Assembly: GCF_016595235.1 (NCBI RefSeq)
Contig: NZ_JAENHL010000008.1
Coordinates: 1,448,624 to 1,512,623 of the forward strand
From: Taklimakanibacter albus
Lineage (GTDB): Bacteria > Pseudomonadota > Alphaproteobacteria > Rhizobiales > Aestuariivirgaceae
Direction of reading: 5' to 3'
Length of the DNA: 64,000 nucleotides
Every line of letters begins with the position of its first letter. The first letter of the stretch is position 1. Shown in pieces: positions 1 through 8,433 of this stretch. The translations under genes and the position numbers were made by a program. The notes below the pieces were generated by a model. The model was not told where the DNA came from. It made no database searches and saw nothing but the letters and a program-made list of their open reading frames with translations.

Positions 1-270
1 AACAAAGACGGTCCTGATCTTCACATCACCGCGCATGAACACGTCATGGTCGAGATGGGGCGCCAGCCACACTGCCCGATTGGGCGGCACGACCCAGATT
101 CCGGCCGCAGACCTGACGATCATCACGCCCGCGATCGCATATAGCAGCTGGGCGCGCGGATGGGCGTGGCGGCCGGTCGAGCTGCCGTCCGGATAATCGA
201 TCTCCATCGCCGCCATCGGCCGGGCGGTGGCATGAAAATCGAGATGACGGGTTCGCCTGTCGCTTTCCAT
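1..270 (-). CDS. AraC-family transcriptional regulator, N-terminal part (cut by window edge)
   Basis: Ninety codons of a minus-strand gene are visible, starting at the ATG at 268-270 and running off the left edge. The translation has the cupin-like arm of AraC regulators: a His-rich HAHPRAQLLY segment at about residues 37-46, then VVPPNRAVWLAP and a DHDVFM stretch. These fit the sensor domain of small-molecule-responsive AraC proteins. The C-terminal double helix-turn-helix would lie outside the window. It is divergent from the EamA transporter at 366, with 95 bp between the two starts, so control of that transporter is a reasonable inference. Confidence 0.75.
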   Translation of the reverse strand, partial: MESDRRTRHLDFHATARPMAAMEIDYPDGSSTGRHAHPRAQLLYAIAGVMIVRSAAGIWVVPPNRAVWLAPHLDHDVFMRGDVKIRTVFV

Positions 271-365
271 GTCCCAAACTCGATAACAACTGTTCCATTA
301 GCGAGATACTGACCCAGGCGCAATCGACTAGACGTGCCGGCCCACCACAATTCCCCGGCAGTCCC

Positions 366-1274
366 ATGTTCAGAAAACAGCTCGCTCTTTTATATCCCTT
401 CACGGCCATCGCGATTTGGGCCGGCAATGTCGTCGTGTCCCGCCTGTCGGCTCATGTCATCGGCCCGCAGGCGATCACCTTCTACCGGCTGGTTTTTGCC
501 GTCGCTCTGATGAGTCTGTTCCTGGCGCGGCCGCTGTGGCGCAACCGGCAAGCCAGCTGGCCGCATCTCGGGCAGTTCTTCATCCTCGGCTTCCTGGCGA
601 TGTGCCTGTTCCAGAGCCTTTCCTATGTCGCCGCCGAAACGACGACGGCGACCAATATGGCGATCTTCACGTCCTTGACGCCCCTCCTCACCGTGGCGTT
701 GAGTGCTGCGGTGCTGGGCGAGAAGCCGACCGTCGGCATGCTCGTCGGTGGCGCCCTGTCGCTCGCGGGTCTCGTTTATCTCGTCAGCGGGGGCATGCCG
801 CTCAAGCTGATGGAGAACGGCATGCGTATCGGCGATGCGCTGATGCTCGCCGCGGCCATCGTCTACGCGCTCTATTGTGTTCTGGTGAAACGCTGGCAGA
901 TCCCGGTGTCGAGCTGGCTGTCGACCTATCAGCAGGCGCTGTGCGCTCTCGCCGTCATGTTTCCGGCCTTCCTCGCGACGCCGGCTCCGGCGCGCGCCGT
1001 CAATGAAGAGACCCTGCCGCTCATTCTCTATGCCGGCGGGGTGGCCTCGGTCGTGCTGCCCTTTCTCTGGCTGCGCGGCATCGACCGGCTGGGGCCCAGC
1101 CGCTGCGCGGCGTTCATCAATCTCCTGCCGGTGATGACGGCGGGCGCTGCTATCATGCTGCTCGGCGAACCGCTCAGATCCTATCACCTCATCGGAGGTG
1201 GCCTGACGCTGGCGGGCGTCGTGCTCGCCCAGACCTTGCGCTGTCCCTTGTCACGAACCACCGCCTCGACGTGA
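366..1274 (+). CDS. EamA/DMT-family transporter
   Basis: The 302-residue product has about ten hydrophobic helices arranged as two EamA repeats, roughly residues 8-140 and 155-290. The second repeat carries a typical INLLPVMTAGAAIMLLGEP segment. The length is normal for the family. Drug/metabolite transporters of this kind export or import amino acids, nucleosides or drugs across the inner membrane, but the substrate cannot be read from sequence. The ATG at 366 follows a poor ribosome site. The gene is divergent from the AraC-type regulator, which suggests a regulator-plus-exporter pair. Confidence 0.85.
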   Translation: MFRKQLALLYPFTAIAIWAGNVVVSRLSAHVIGPQAITFYRLVFAVALMSLFLARPLWRNRQASWPHLGQFFILGFLAMCLFQSLSYVAAETTTATNMAIFTSLTPLLTVALSAAVLGEKPTVGMLVGGALSLAGLVYLVSGGMPLKLMENGMRIGDALMLAAAIVYALYCVLVKRWQIPVSSWLSTYQQALCALAVMFPAFLATPAPARAVNEETLPLILYAGGVASVVLPFLWLRGIDRLGPSRCAAFINLLPVMTAGAAIMLLGEPLRSYHLIGGGLTLAGVVLAQTLRCPLSRTTAST

Positions 1275-1311
1275 GACAAATACCATGGCCGATCCCTCAG
1301 TCGGCACCGGA

Positions 1312-2415
1312 TCAGGCGGCACGCAGTCTCTGTCTTGTCTGTGGATCAAAGACATGAACCGATGCCGGGTCGGGGCGCAGGCGGATGACATCGCCGACCG
1401 TGGGCACGGGCTCGCCGCGGGTGGTGCGCAGGCTCATCGGCTGGCCGGCGGCTTTGAGATGAACCACCGCCTCATCGCCCAGCACCTCGACCATCTCCAC
1501 CTCGGCAGCCAAAGTGCCTGCCGCGGCGGCGGGCTCGATACGCAGATGTTCCGGCCGGATGCCGACCAGCACCTTGGGCCAGCCGGAAACGGCGCCTTTC
1601 CAGGCCGGCGGAATGGCGACGGCCTGACCGTCGGCAATGAAGCGGCCCTTCTCGGTGTCGACGGCCATTTCCAGGATGTTCATCTTCGGACTGCCGATGA
1701 ACTGCGCCACGAACACATTGGCGGGCTCGCGATAGAGCTTCATCGGCGTGTCGCATTGCATGAGATTGCTGGCACCCGCCTCAGCCAGCGGGGCGAAGAC
1801 GGCGATGCGGTCGCCCATGGTCATCGCCTCGGTCTGGTCATGCGTGACATAGATCGTCGTGGTCGAGAATTTCCTGCGCAGCTTGACGATCTCGGCGCGC
1901 ATGGTGACGCGCAGCTCCGCATCGAGATTGGAGAGCGGCTCGTCGAACAGGAAGGCCTTGGGTCGGCGCACAATGGCGCGTCCCAGCGCCACGCGCTGGC
2001 GCTGGCCGCCGGACAGAGCGCGCGGCTTGCGGTCGAGATAGGGCGTCAATTCGAGGATGCCCGCCGCCTCGGCGACGAGGCGATCCACCTCTGGTTTCGG
2101 CATACCCCTGATCTTCAGCGCGAATTCGATATTCTGGCGCACCGTCTTATGCGGATAGAGTGCATAGCTCTGCAGCACGATGGCGACGTCACGCTCGCGC
2201 GGCTCCAGATCATTGACGACGCGGTCGCCGATGAGAAGCCTGCCCTCGCTGACGCTTTCGAGACCCGCCACCATGCGCAAGGCGGTCGACTTGCCGCAGC
2301 CTGACGGACCGACGAAGACCATGAATTCCTCATCGGCCACTTTGAGGCTCAGATCGGTGATGACCTTGGTCGATCCATAGGACTTGCCGACCCGGTCAAA
2401 GGTGATGTCTGCCAC
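1312..2415 (-). CDS. CUT1 sugar ABC transporter ATP-binding protein (UgpC/MalK type)
   Basis: This 367-residue ATPase is the motor of the sugar importer encoded upstream on the same strand. Walker A GPSGCGKS is at residues 36-43, signature LSGGQ at 134-138, Walker B FLFDEP at 155-160 and the switch His at 192. A regulatory TOBE-type C-terminal domain follows, as in MalK and UgpC. The start is a GTG at 2413-2415 behind AGGA, because no in-frame ATG fits. It is last in the order binding protein, two permeases, ATPase, and ends 37 bp from the convergent EamA gene. Confidence 0.93.
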   Translation of the reverse strand: MADITFDRVGKSYGSTKVITDLSLKVADEEFMVFVGPSGCGKSTALRMVAGLESVSEGRLLIGDRVVNDLEPRERDVAIVLQSYALYPHKTVRQNIEFALKIRGMPKPEVDRLVAEAAGILELTPYLDRKPRALSGGQRQRVALGRAIVRRPKAFLFDEPLSNLDAELRVTMRAEIVKLRRKFSTTTIYVTHDQTEAMTMGDRIAVFAPLAEAGASNLMQCDTPMKLYREPANVFVAQFIGSPKMNILEMAVDTEKGRFIADGQAVAIPPAWKGAVSGWPKVLVGIRPEHLRIEPAAAAGTLAAEVEMVEVLGDEAVVHLKAAGQPMSLRTTRGEPVPTVGDVIRLRPDPASVHVFDPQTRQRLRAA

Positions 2416-2486
2416 TGAACATTCCTATCTTAAACATTGCGCATGATCTTGTCGGAAAACCGGTCCCCACTTTTCCGGATCATGCG

Positions 2487-3302
2487 TTATCCTTTGACGC
2501 TGCCGACTGTGAGCCCCGCCACCAGATGGCGCTGCACGAAGCCGAAGAAGAGAATCTGCGGAATGGTTGCGATGATGGCGCCGGCCGCCATGACCGGCCA
2601 TTGGAAATTGCTGTAGCCGCGGAAATTGGCGATGGCGACGGAGATCGTCTCGGCATGCGAATAGCCCAGCGCCAGCGGGAACAGGAGGCCGCCCCACACC
2701 GACACGAAAGTGAACATCGCGGAGGCGACGATGCCCGGCAGGATCAGCGGCATGGTGATGCGGGTGAGGACCTGGAAATCGGTGCAGCCGTCGACGCGCG
2801 CCACGTCCTCGATATCGACGGGCACACCCTCGACGAAGCCGCGCAGCAGCCAGACGGCGAAGGGCAATGTGATGATCTGGAAGGCGAGGATCATGCCCGT
2901 CCAGGTGTCGAACAGGCCGAGGCTGCGATAGATGCCATAAAGCGGGATGAGAAAGATCATCTCGGGCAGCATGCGCAGGAACAGGATACCGATACCGATC
3001 GCCTGCTTGCCGCGAATGGGAGAGCGCGCCAGGCCATACCCCATCGGCAGGCCGAAGGCGATCGACACGATGACCGTGCCGATGCCGATCACCACCGTGT
3101 TGAGGAAGGCCGACGCGAAGCCGCGGTCGGACCACGCGTCGACATAGTTCGACCATTGCGGCGTGAAGACCCAGACCGGCGGGATCGCCGCGGCCTCGAC
3201 GGGAAGTTTGAGCGATGTCCAGACCAGCCAGACCACGGGCAAGGCAAAAAGCAGCGCCAGCAGGATGAGGCTGGCATAGATGCCGATGCGAGACGCTTTC
3301 AT
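2487..3302 (-). CDS. CUT1 sugar ABC transporter permease (MalG type)
   Basis: The 271-residue inner-membrane permease begins MKASRIGIYASL and has about six transmembrane helices. It carries the EAA-loop sequence EDVARVDGCTDF near residue 190, the contact site for the ATPase. The reading frame stays open far upstream, but the ATG at 3300-3302 overlaps the stop of the preceding permease gene as ATGA and gives a normal MalG length. The partner permease, binding protein and ATPase flank it, so the importer is complete. Confidence 0.93.
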   Translation of the reverse strand: MKASRIGIYASLILLALLFALPVVWLVWTSLKLPVEAAAIPPVWVFTPQWSNYVDAWSDRGFASAFLNTVVIGIGTVIVSIAFGLPMGYGLARSPIRGKQAIGIGILFLRMLPEMIFLIPLYGIYRSLGLFDTWTGMILAFQIITLPFAVWLLRGFVEGVPVDIEDVARVDGCTDFQVLTRITMPLILPGIVASAMFTFVSVWGGLLFPLALGYSHAETISVAIANFRGYSNFQWPVMAAGAIIATIPQILFFGFVQRHLVAGLTVGSVKG

Positions 3303-4219
3303 GTCGCCTCCGCCCGTTTCGATACGCCGAGCAGCACGACCACCGTGATGCAGATGAAGGCGGCGAAGGTGACGGCGAGCGAGGTCGCATAGCCGATATG
3401 GAGATAGCCGCCGATACCCTGGGCGTAGATGTAATGCTGGGCGACCTGCGAGGCGCGCGCCGGGCCACCGCCGGTCGTGCCCCAGACAATGGCGAAGACG
3501 CGCAGGAGATCGATGACGCGGAATATCGCCGCCGTCCATAGGAAAGGCGTGATGGCGGGCAGCGTCACATGGACGAAGATCTGCCAGGCGCTGGCGCCGT
3601 CGACGCGGGCGATCTCGCGCGGCTCCTCGGGCAGACTTTGCAGGCCGGCGAGAATGATGAGGGTGATGACGCCGGTCTGCCACCAGGCATCGACCAGGAT
3701 GAGGGCCGGGATGACAAGATGCGCGTCCGACAGCCAGCTGATGGCGGGGATGCCGACGAGCGACAGGAGGTAATTGACGAAGCCGAGGCTCGGATCGAGC
3801 AGCATCTTCCACATGATCGCGGCGACGATGTCGGAGATCATCAACGGGAAGATGAGGATGGTGCGGAAGAAGGCCGAGCCGGTGCTGATGGCATTGAGAA
3901 GAAGTGCGCAGACGGTGCCGAGCACCATCTCGACGACCAGCGCGCCGCCGGTGAAATAGAAGGTGTTGAGGAGCGCGTTCCAGAACAGCTTGTCCCCTGC
4001 GATCTCCACATAATTCTGGAGGCCGATGAAAGTCATGCGGCCGGTGCCGCTGCTCCAGTTCCAGTCGTTCAGGCTGACATAAAGCCCGAAGAGCAGCGGA
4101 TAGAGGATGAGCGCCGACGCCGCGAGGAAGCCCGGAACGGTGAACAGATAGCCATAGAAGGCCCGCGTGCCGACGAAGGACCGGCGCGGATCGAGCACTT
4201 GGCTTGCAGCTTGAGACAT
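3299..4219 (-). CDS. CUT1 sugar ABC transporter permease (MalF type)
   Basis: The 306-residue permease has six predicted helices and the EAA motif EIARVDGASAWQIF. It would pair with the MalG-type permease to form the channel. I start it at the ATG at 4217-4219; a TTG one codon upstream is possible. A strong hairpin (4241-4268) separates it from the binding-protein gene, which would let the binding protein be made in excess. It overlaps the next permease gene by 4 bp. Confidence 0.92.
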   Translation of the reverse strand: MSQAASQVLDPRRSFVGTRAFYGYLFTVPGFLAASALILYPLLFGLYVSLNDWNWSSGTGRMTFIGLQNYVEIAGDKLFWNALLNTFYFTGGALVVEMVLGTVCALLLNAISTGSAFFRTILIFPLMISDIVAAIMWKMLLDPSLGFVNYLLSLVGIPAISWLSDAHLVIPALILVDAWWQTGVITLIILAGLQSLPEEPREIARVDGASAWQIFVHVTLPAITPFLWTAAIFRVIDLLRVFAIVWGTTGGGPARASQVAQHYIYAQGIGGYLHIGYATSLAVTFAAFICITVVVLLGVSKRAEAT

Positions 4220-4240
4220 CAATGAAGGCCCTGAAACGCC

Positions 4241-4268
4241 CCAGGCCGGAGGAGAGCCTCCGGCCTGG
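4241..4268 (-). other. Intercistronic hairpin after the binding-protein gene
   Basis: A perfect 12-bp inverted repeat (CCAGGCCGGAGG and its complement) flanks the 4-nt loop AGAG between the binding-protein stop and the permease start. There is no T-run, so it looks like an mRNA-stabilising or partial-attenuation hairpin rather than a full terminator. Confidence 0.8.
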
Positions 4269-4282
4269 CTGGCATTTGCGAG

Positions 4283-5641
4283 TTACTTGGTCAGGTTATT
4301 CTTCTTGACGATCTTCGCCGCCTCGTCATTGAGCTCGCCCATGACGGTCTTGGAGTCCTCGCCGCCTTTCATGCGGATGACCGCGTCGATGATCCGGTCG
4401 GCGACTTCGCGGGCGCCGTCGAAATACATGTAGCCCGGCACCGACATCTTGAAGGATTCGTCCACCGCCTTGGTGAATTCGGGCGGGAAGGTCTGGGAGA
4501 GCTTCGCCCAGCTCGACGCGCGCACTGGACCGAAGGTCGCCTTGCCGGTGTCGAGGTCGGATTCCTTGCTCGTCGCCCACTGGATGAAGAGCCAGGCCGC
4601 ATCCTTGTTCGGCGATTTCGCCGCCATGCTGATGCCCCAGCCCCAATGGGTGGTGGCGTGGCCGGTCTCGGTCTTGGGCACCGCGGCATAGCCGACCTTG
4701 CCCACGACCGTCGACTGCTTGGGATCGTTCAGGATGCCGGCAAAGACCGAAGCGTCGAACCAGATGGTCGCGGTGCGCCCCTGGGCGAAGCTGTTGGAGA
4801 CTTCATACCAGGTGAAATTCTCGACGCCGGGCGGTCCATAATTGAGGAGCTTCGCCCACAGCTCGAAGCCTTTCACGACGGCAGGATCGGTGAAGCGCGG
4901 CGTCCAGTTCTCGTCGAAATAGAACATGCGCTGGGCCATGAAGGGACGCTCGCCCCAATAATCGGCGACGGCCGCCAGCAATTCGTCGGGCATGGTCGGG
5001 TCCTGGCCGCGGATCGCCACGGCGGCGATGCCCTTGTCCTTATAGGCGGCATCGATCTTGGCGAGCGCTGCCAGCCAGTCGTCGACCGTCTTGAGCGCCG
5101 GCACGTCGATCTTCTGCTCGGCGAAGAGATCGGTGCGGTAGAACAGCATATAGGTCTCGAGCGAGATCGGAATGCCATAGGCCTTGCCGTCCGCCGTCGG
5201 CAGCCGGAAGCCGTTGACCGTGTATTTATAGACGTCATCGAAATCGTAGTCGGGATTCGTCTTCTTCTTGTCGGCGATATAATCGTCGAGCGGCTCGATC
5301 CAGCCATTCTGATAGCCGGTGAAACCGGTCTGGTTCGGCGACAGCATGAAGACGTCGAAGGGCGGCTCACCCGAGCTCAGGCCCAGCGTCAGCCGGTCCC
5401 AGAAGGTCGCCTCGGCAAGCGCCGACACCTCGACCTTGATGCCGGTGAGCGCCTCGAATTCCGGAATGCGCTTCTCGATCGATTCCTGCCAGGGATGCGA
5501 ATCGAGCAGCACCCGCAATGTCTGGCCTTCGGCCTGTTTCCAGTTGAAGGCGTCCTCGGCTGACGCGCCGCCGCCCAGCATGAGGCCGAAACCGGCCGTC
5601 AAGCCCAGCGCGGCGCTGACCAGCCGCCTGTTGATACGCAT
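4283..5641 (-). CDS. Extracellular sugar-binding protein of CUT1 importer
   Basis: The 452-residue periplasmic solute-binding protein (SBP_bac_1 type) has a basic N-terminus (MRINRR), a hydrophobic core and a cleavable signal peptide ending near GGASAE. The mature part has the family's WDRLTLGLSSGEPPFDV and YGIPISLETYMLFYR segments. The start at 5639-5641 follows GGGAGG, a strong ribosome site; upstream codons are rejected because they would extend the signal peptide. It is first in the minus-strand importer operon and divergent from the DeoR gene. Together with frlB and frlD across the promoter, this suggests a glycated amine or sugar derivative as ligand. Confidence 0.92.
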   Translation of the reverse strand: MRINRRLVSAALGLTAGFGLMLGGGASAEDAFNWKQAEGQTLRVLLDSHPWQESIEKRIPEFEALTGIKVEVSALAEATFWDRLTLGLSSGEPPFDVFMLSPNQTGFTGYQNGWIEPLDDYIADKKKTNPDYDFDDVYKYTVNGFRLPTADGKAYGIPISLETYMLFYRTDLFAEQKIDVPALKTVDDWLAALAKIDAAYKDKGIAAVAIRGQDPTMPDELLAAVADYWGERPFMAQRMFYFDENWTPRFTDPAVVKGFELWAKLLNYGPPGVENFTWYEVSNSFAQGRTATIWFDASVFAGILNDPKQSTVVGKVGYAAVPKTETGHATTHWGWGISMAAKSPNKDAAWLFIQWATSKESDLDTGKATFGPVRASSWAKLSQTFPPEFTKAVDESFKMSVPGYMYFDGAREVADRIIDAVIRMKGGEDSKTVMGELNDEAAKIVKKNNLTK

Positions 5642-5687
5642 GTCGATACCTCCCTTGTTTTGTTCAAGACTGCCTTCAGGCTGAACC

Positions 5688-5706
5688 GATGTTCGATAAT
5701 TGTCAA
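5688..5706 (-). promoter_or_regulatory. Importer promoter -35 with DeoR/GlpR-like half-operator
   Basis: A TTGACA hexamer on the minus strand (5701-5706) is followed within its spacer by ATGTTCGATAA (5689-5699 on the plus strand). This matches the half-site of GlpR-type DeoR operators (ATGTTCGWTAW). I find no good -10. The position suits repression of the importer operon by the adjacent DeoR protein. Confidence 0.55.
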
Positions 5707-5733
5707 TAACAACCATAAATCAATCATTATTCC

Positions 5734-5762
5734 TTGAGAATAAGCTAGACAGTCGCTATTGA
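5734..5762 (+). promoter_or_regulatory. Predicted promoter of the deoR-frl operon
   Basis: TTGAGA (5734-5739), a 17-nt spacer and TATTGA (5757-5762) form a sigma70-like promoter facing the DeoR gene. The inferred transcription start, near 5769, lies inside the inverted repeat at 5761-5792. Confidence 0.5.
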
Positions 5763-5792
5763 ATGTTTGAAACTACCATTCTCCGAACATTC
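5761..5792 (+). promoter_or_regulatory. Inverted repeat, probable DeoR operator
   Basis: GAATGTTTG (5761-5769) and CGAACATTC (5784-5792) are inverted copies matching at 8 of 9 positions. They share the core TGTTCG/CGAACA with the half-site at 5689. The repeat overlaps the predicted -10 and start site, fitting autorepression by the DeoR-family protein. Confidence 0.6.
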
Positions 5793-5811
5793 TTATGGAT
5801 CGAGCAACGAT

Positions 5812-6573
5812 ATGACGATTGGGCGCAACGACCGCCACAAGGCCTTGCTCGACCATCTGAGCGAGACCGGCACCGCCAGCATCGACGAGCTCTGCCGCCG
5901 CTTCGGCGTGTCGGAGATGACCATTAGGCGTGATCTGTCGGAGCTCGAGCGCGAAGGCCTTCTCATCCGCACCCATGGCGGCGCCAAGCTGATGGAGACG
6001 GCCTTTTTCGAAATCTCCTTCGCCGCCAAGACGACCCAGTTCGTCAAGGAGAAGAAACGCATCGCCGAGCGCGCCGCCGAGATGGTGCGTGACGGCGACC
6101 GGATCATCATCGATTCGGGTACCACCACCGGCCATTTCGCCCGCTGCCTGAAGGAGCGGCGCATCACGGTGGTGACCAACGCTCTCAATGTCGCGACCGA
6201 CCTCATCGATTGCCGCCAGATCGACCTGCATTTCTGCGGCGGTGCGCTAAGGCGCGGTCCCGTCGCGGCGGTGGGCCAGGTGGCGGCGCGCTTCTTCGAA
6301 TCCTTCCGCTGCGACCGCGTTTTCCTCGGCGTCGAGGGCATCGACAACGCCGGCACGCTGACGGTTCCCGATGTCGAAGAGGCATTGGTCAAACAGAGCA
6401 TGATGCGCGCCGCGCGCGACGTCGTGGTGCTCGCCGATCACAGCAAGCTCGGGCGCAACTCGCTCGGCGTCATCGACACGCTGTCTTCGGCGCATACGCT
6501 GATCACCAGCGCTGATGCCGATCCCCGGATCCTTGGCGGTCTCCAGAAACTCACCAATGTAATCGTAGCGTGA
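5812..6573 (+). CDS. DeoR-family transcriptional regulator
   Basis: The 253-residue repressor has an N-terminal DeoR helix-turn-helix (ASIDELCRRFGVSEMTIRRD, about residues 20-40) and a C-terminal DeoRC effector domain that senses phosphosugars (IIIDSGTTTGHFA, LGVEGIDNAGTLT). I use the ATG at 5812. A start at 5767 would put the probable operator inside the coding region. It is first in an operon with an SDR, frlB-like, frlD-like and second SDR genes, and probably controls both this operon and the divergent importer through GlpR-like sites. The inducer is likely a phosphorylated intermediate made by the kinase at 8434. Confidence 0.9.
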   Translation: MTIGRNDRHKALLDHLSETGTASIDELCRRFGVSEMTIRRDLSELEREGLLIRTHGGAKLMETAFFEISFAAKTTQFVKEKKRIAERAAEMVRDGDRIIIDSGTTTGHFARCLKERRITVVTNALNVATDLIDCRQIDLHFCGGALRRGPVAAVGQVAARFFESFRCDRVFLGVEGIDNAGTLTVPDVEEALVKQSMMRAARDVVVLADHSKLGRNSLGVIDTLSSAHTLITSADADPRILGGLQKLTNVIVA

Positions 6574-7388
6574 TGATGAAAACGGAAAATCAGACACTGG
6601 CGAACCAGACCGCGGTCGTGACCGGCGCCGGCGACGGCATCGGACGCGCCATCGCCCTCCGCTTGGCGGCACTCGGCGCAGAGGTCGCCATCACCGACCG
6701 CGATCTCGCCAAGGCGAAAGAAACCGCGAGCCTGATCGCCGCCGCGAAAGGCAAGGCCATCACCACTGAGCTCGACGTCACCGACATAGCGGCGCTTCCC
6801 GGCACCGTCGCGAAGCTCGCCGGCGCGCTCGGCCGCATCGATCTGTGGTGCAGCAATGCCGGGGTGAGCTCGATGAAGCGCTTCGTCGATGTCAGCGAGG
6901 CCGACTGGGACTTCAATGTCGACGTCAATGCCAAGGGGGCGTTTTTCTGCGGCCAAGCGGCGGGGCGCCAGATGCTCACCCAGACGCGGCGCGAGGACGG
7001 CCTACGCGGCAAGATCATCAATATCGCCAGCGTCGCCGGCAAGACCGGCAAAGCGGCCTTCCTGTCGCATTACATCGCATCGAAATTCGCCGTCGTCGGC
7101 ATGACGCAGGCCATGGCCAGCGAATTGTCGCCGGACGGCATCACCGTCAACGCCATCTGCCCCGGCTATGTGCGCACCTCGATGCAGCAGCGCGAGATCG
7201 ACTGGGAGGCGTCGTTGCGCGGCCTCACGCCCGAGGCCGTCAAGGAGCTTTATATCAAGGATACGCCGCTCGGGCGGCTGGAGACGCCAGATGATGTCGC
7301 CGGCGTCGTCGGCTTCCTCGCTTCGCCCCAGGCCGACTTCATGACCGGCATCGCGCTCACCGTGAGCGGCGGCGCCTGGATGGAATGA
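6570..7388 (+). CDS. SDR-family NAD(P)-dependent oxidoreductase
   Basis: This is a 272-residue classical short-chain dehydrogenase. The cofactor motif TGAGDGIG is near residue 19, the structural SNAG near 93, and the catalytic Ser (NIASVAG) and Tyr-Lys pair (HYIASK) lie around residues 150-170. It overlaps the DeoR stop by 4 bp and precedes the FrlB-like gene, so it should act on the same substrate, perhaps oxidising or reducing a polyol or keto group. No specific reaction can be assigned. Three consecutive ATG codons occur at the start. Confidence 0.88.
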   Translation: MMMKTENQTLANQTAVVTGAGDGIGRAIALRLAALGAEVAITDRDLAKAKETASLIAAAKGKAITTELDVTDIAALPGTVAKLAGALGRIDLWCSNAGVSSMKRFVDVSEADWDFNVDVNAKGAFFCGQAAGRQMLTQTRREDGLRGKIINIASVAGKTGKAAFLSHYIASKFAVVGMTQAMASELSPDGITVNAICPGYVRTSMQQREIDWEASLRGLTPEAVKELYIKDTPLGRLETPDDVAGVVGFLASPQADFMTGIALTVSGGAWME

Positions 7389-7408
7389 AAGAATTCAAGG
7401 AGAACATC

Positions 7409-8422
7409 ATGCTGAATTTCGACGAAGCCCGCTATCTCAAGATCCAGACCGGCGCCGTGGCGCTGGCGCCGGAGATCGATGCCGTGATCGGCAAACTGCT
7501 TAAAGGTGGCGCCGACAACATTCATTTCCTCGGCACCGGCGGTGCAGCCTATCTGATGCAGCCGGCGGTGGCGCTGCTGCAGCGGCAGTCGAGTTTCCGC
7601 GCCTATGCCGGATATTCGGCCGAGCTCATCATCTCAGGCTCGGTCAATCTCAATGAGCGCTCGATCGTGGTCATCCCGTCGCGCTCGGGCACAACCAAGG
7701 AGAGCATCGCGATGCTCGCCGCCGCCAGGAAGGTCGGCGCCAAGGTGATCACGCTGGTCGGCCACAAGGACACGCCGCTCGGCGAGCAAGGCGATCACGT
7801 GCTCGTCAATTTCGTCGCCGACGATACGTCGAGCGAATCCTTCTATGTCCAGTCGCTGCTGATCGCCTTGTCGATCATGGCGCAGCGCAAGGAGATCGCG
7901 AATTACGCCACGCTCGCCCGTGAGATGGCCGCACTGCCGAAAGCGCTGCTCGAAGCCAAGCGCGCCTTCGAGGACGAAGCCAACCGGGTTGCCGGCATCA
8001 TCGCCGCCTCGAGCTATCACATCTTCACCGGCGCCGGGAATACCTGGCCCGAGGCGCATTATTACGGCATGTGCATCCTCGAAGAGATGCAGTGGATCCG
8101 CACCCGCCCGGTGCACGCCTCCGACTTTTTCCACGGCACGCTGGAAGTGGTCGAAAAGGGCGTCAGCCTCTTCGTCTTCCAGGGTGAGGACCAATATCGG
8201 CCCCTGACCGAGCGGGTCATCAATTTCGCCAAGCAATATACGGATCAGCTGCATGTGCTCGACACGGCCGGGATCAAGCTTGATGGCATCGGGCCGGAGC
8301 TGCGCGCCCTCGTCTCGCCGGTGGTGCTCGCCGCCCTCCTCGAGCGCGTCAACGCGCATATCGAGGTCAAGCGCAACCATCCTTTGACCACCAGGCGCTA
8401 TTACAACCGCGTCGCTTACTGA
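7409..8422 (+). CDS. frlB: FrlB-like SIS-domain deglycase
   Basis: This 337-residue protein has two SIS folds. The first has FLGTGGAAYLMQPAVA and the phosphate-binding SRSGTTKES at about residues 83-91. The C-terminal third closely follows the pattern I recall for E. coli FrlB: FFHGTLEVVEKGV, then TERVINFAKQYTD, then RRYYNRVAY at the end. FrlB cleaves fructoselysine 6-phosphate to glucose 6-phosphate and lysine. A kinase of the FrlD type follows directly. I start at the ATG at 7409 behind AAGGAG rather than at the upstream ATG at 7385. The substrate may be another Amadori product. Confidence 0.8.
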   Translation: MLNFDEARYLKIQTGAVALAPEIDAVIGKLLKGGADNIHFLGTGGAAYLMQPAVALLQRQSSFRAYAGYSAELIISGSVNLNERSIVVIPSRSGTTKESIAMLAAARKVGAKVITLVGHKDTPLGEQGDHVLVNFVADDTSSESFYVQSLLIALSIMAQRKEIANYATLAREMAALPKALLEAKRAFEDEANRVAGIIAASSYHIFTGAGNTWPEAHYYGMCILEEMQWIRTRPVHASDFFHGTLEVVEKGVSLFVFQGEDQYRPLTERVINFAKQYTDQLHVLDTAGIKLDGIGPELRALVSPVVLAALLERVNAHIEVKRNHPLTTRRYYNRVAY

Positions 8423-8433
8423 CGGGGTTGCCG

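Noticed and set aside
7409-8422. Annotation of the SIS protein as AgaS or GlmS isomerase.
   Set aside because: The FHGTLEVVE, TERVINFAKQ and RRYYNRV pattern at the C-terminus follows FrlB, and a FrlD-like kinase is adjacent.
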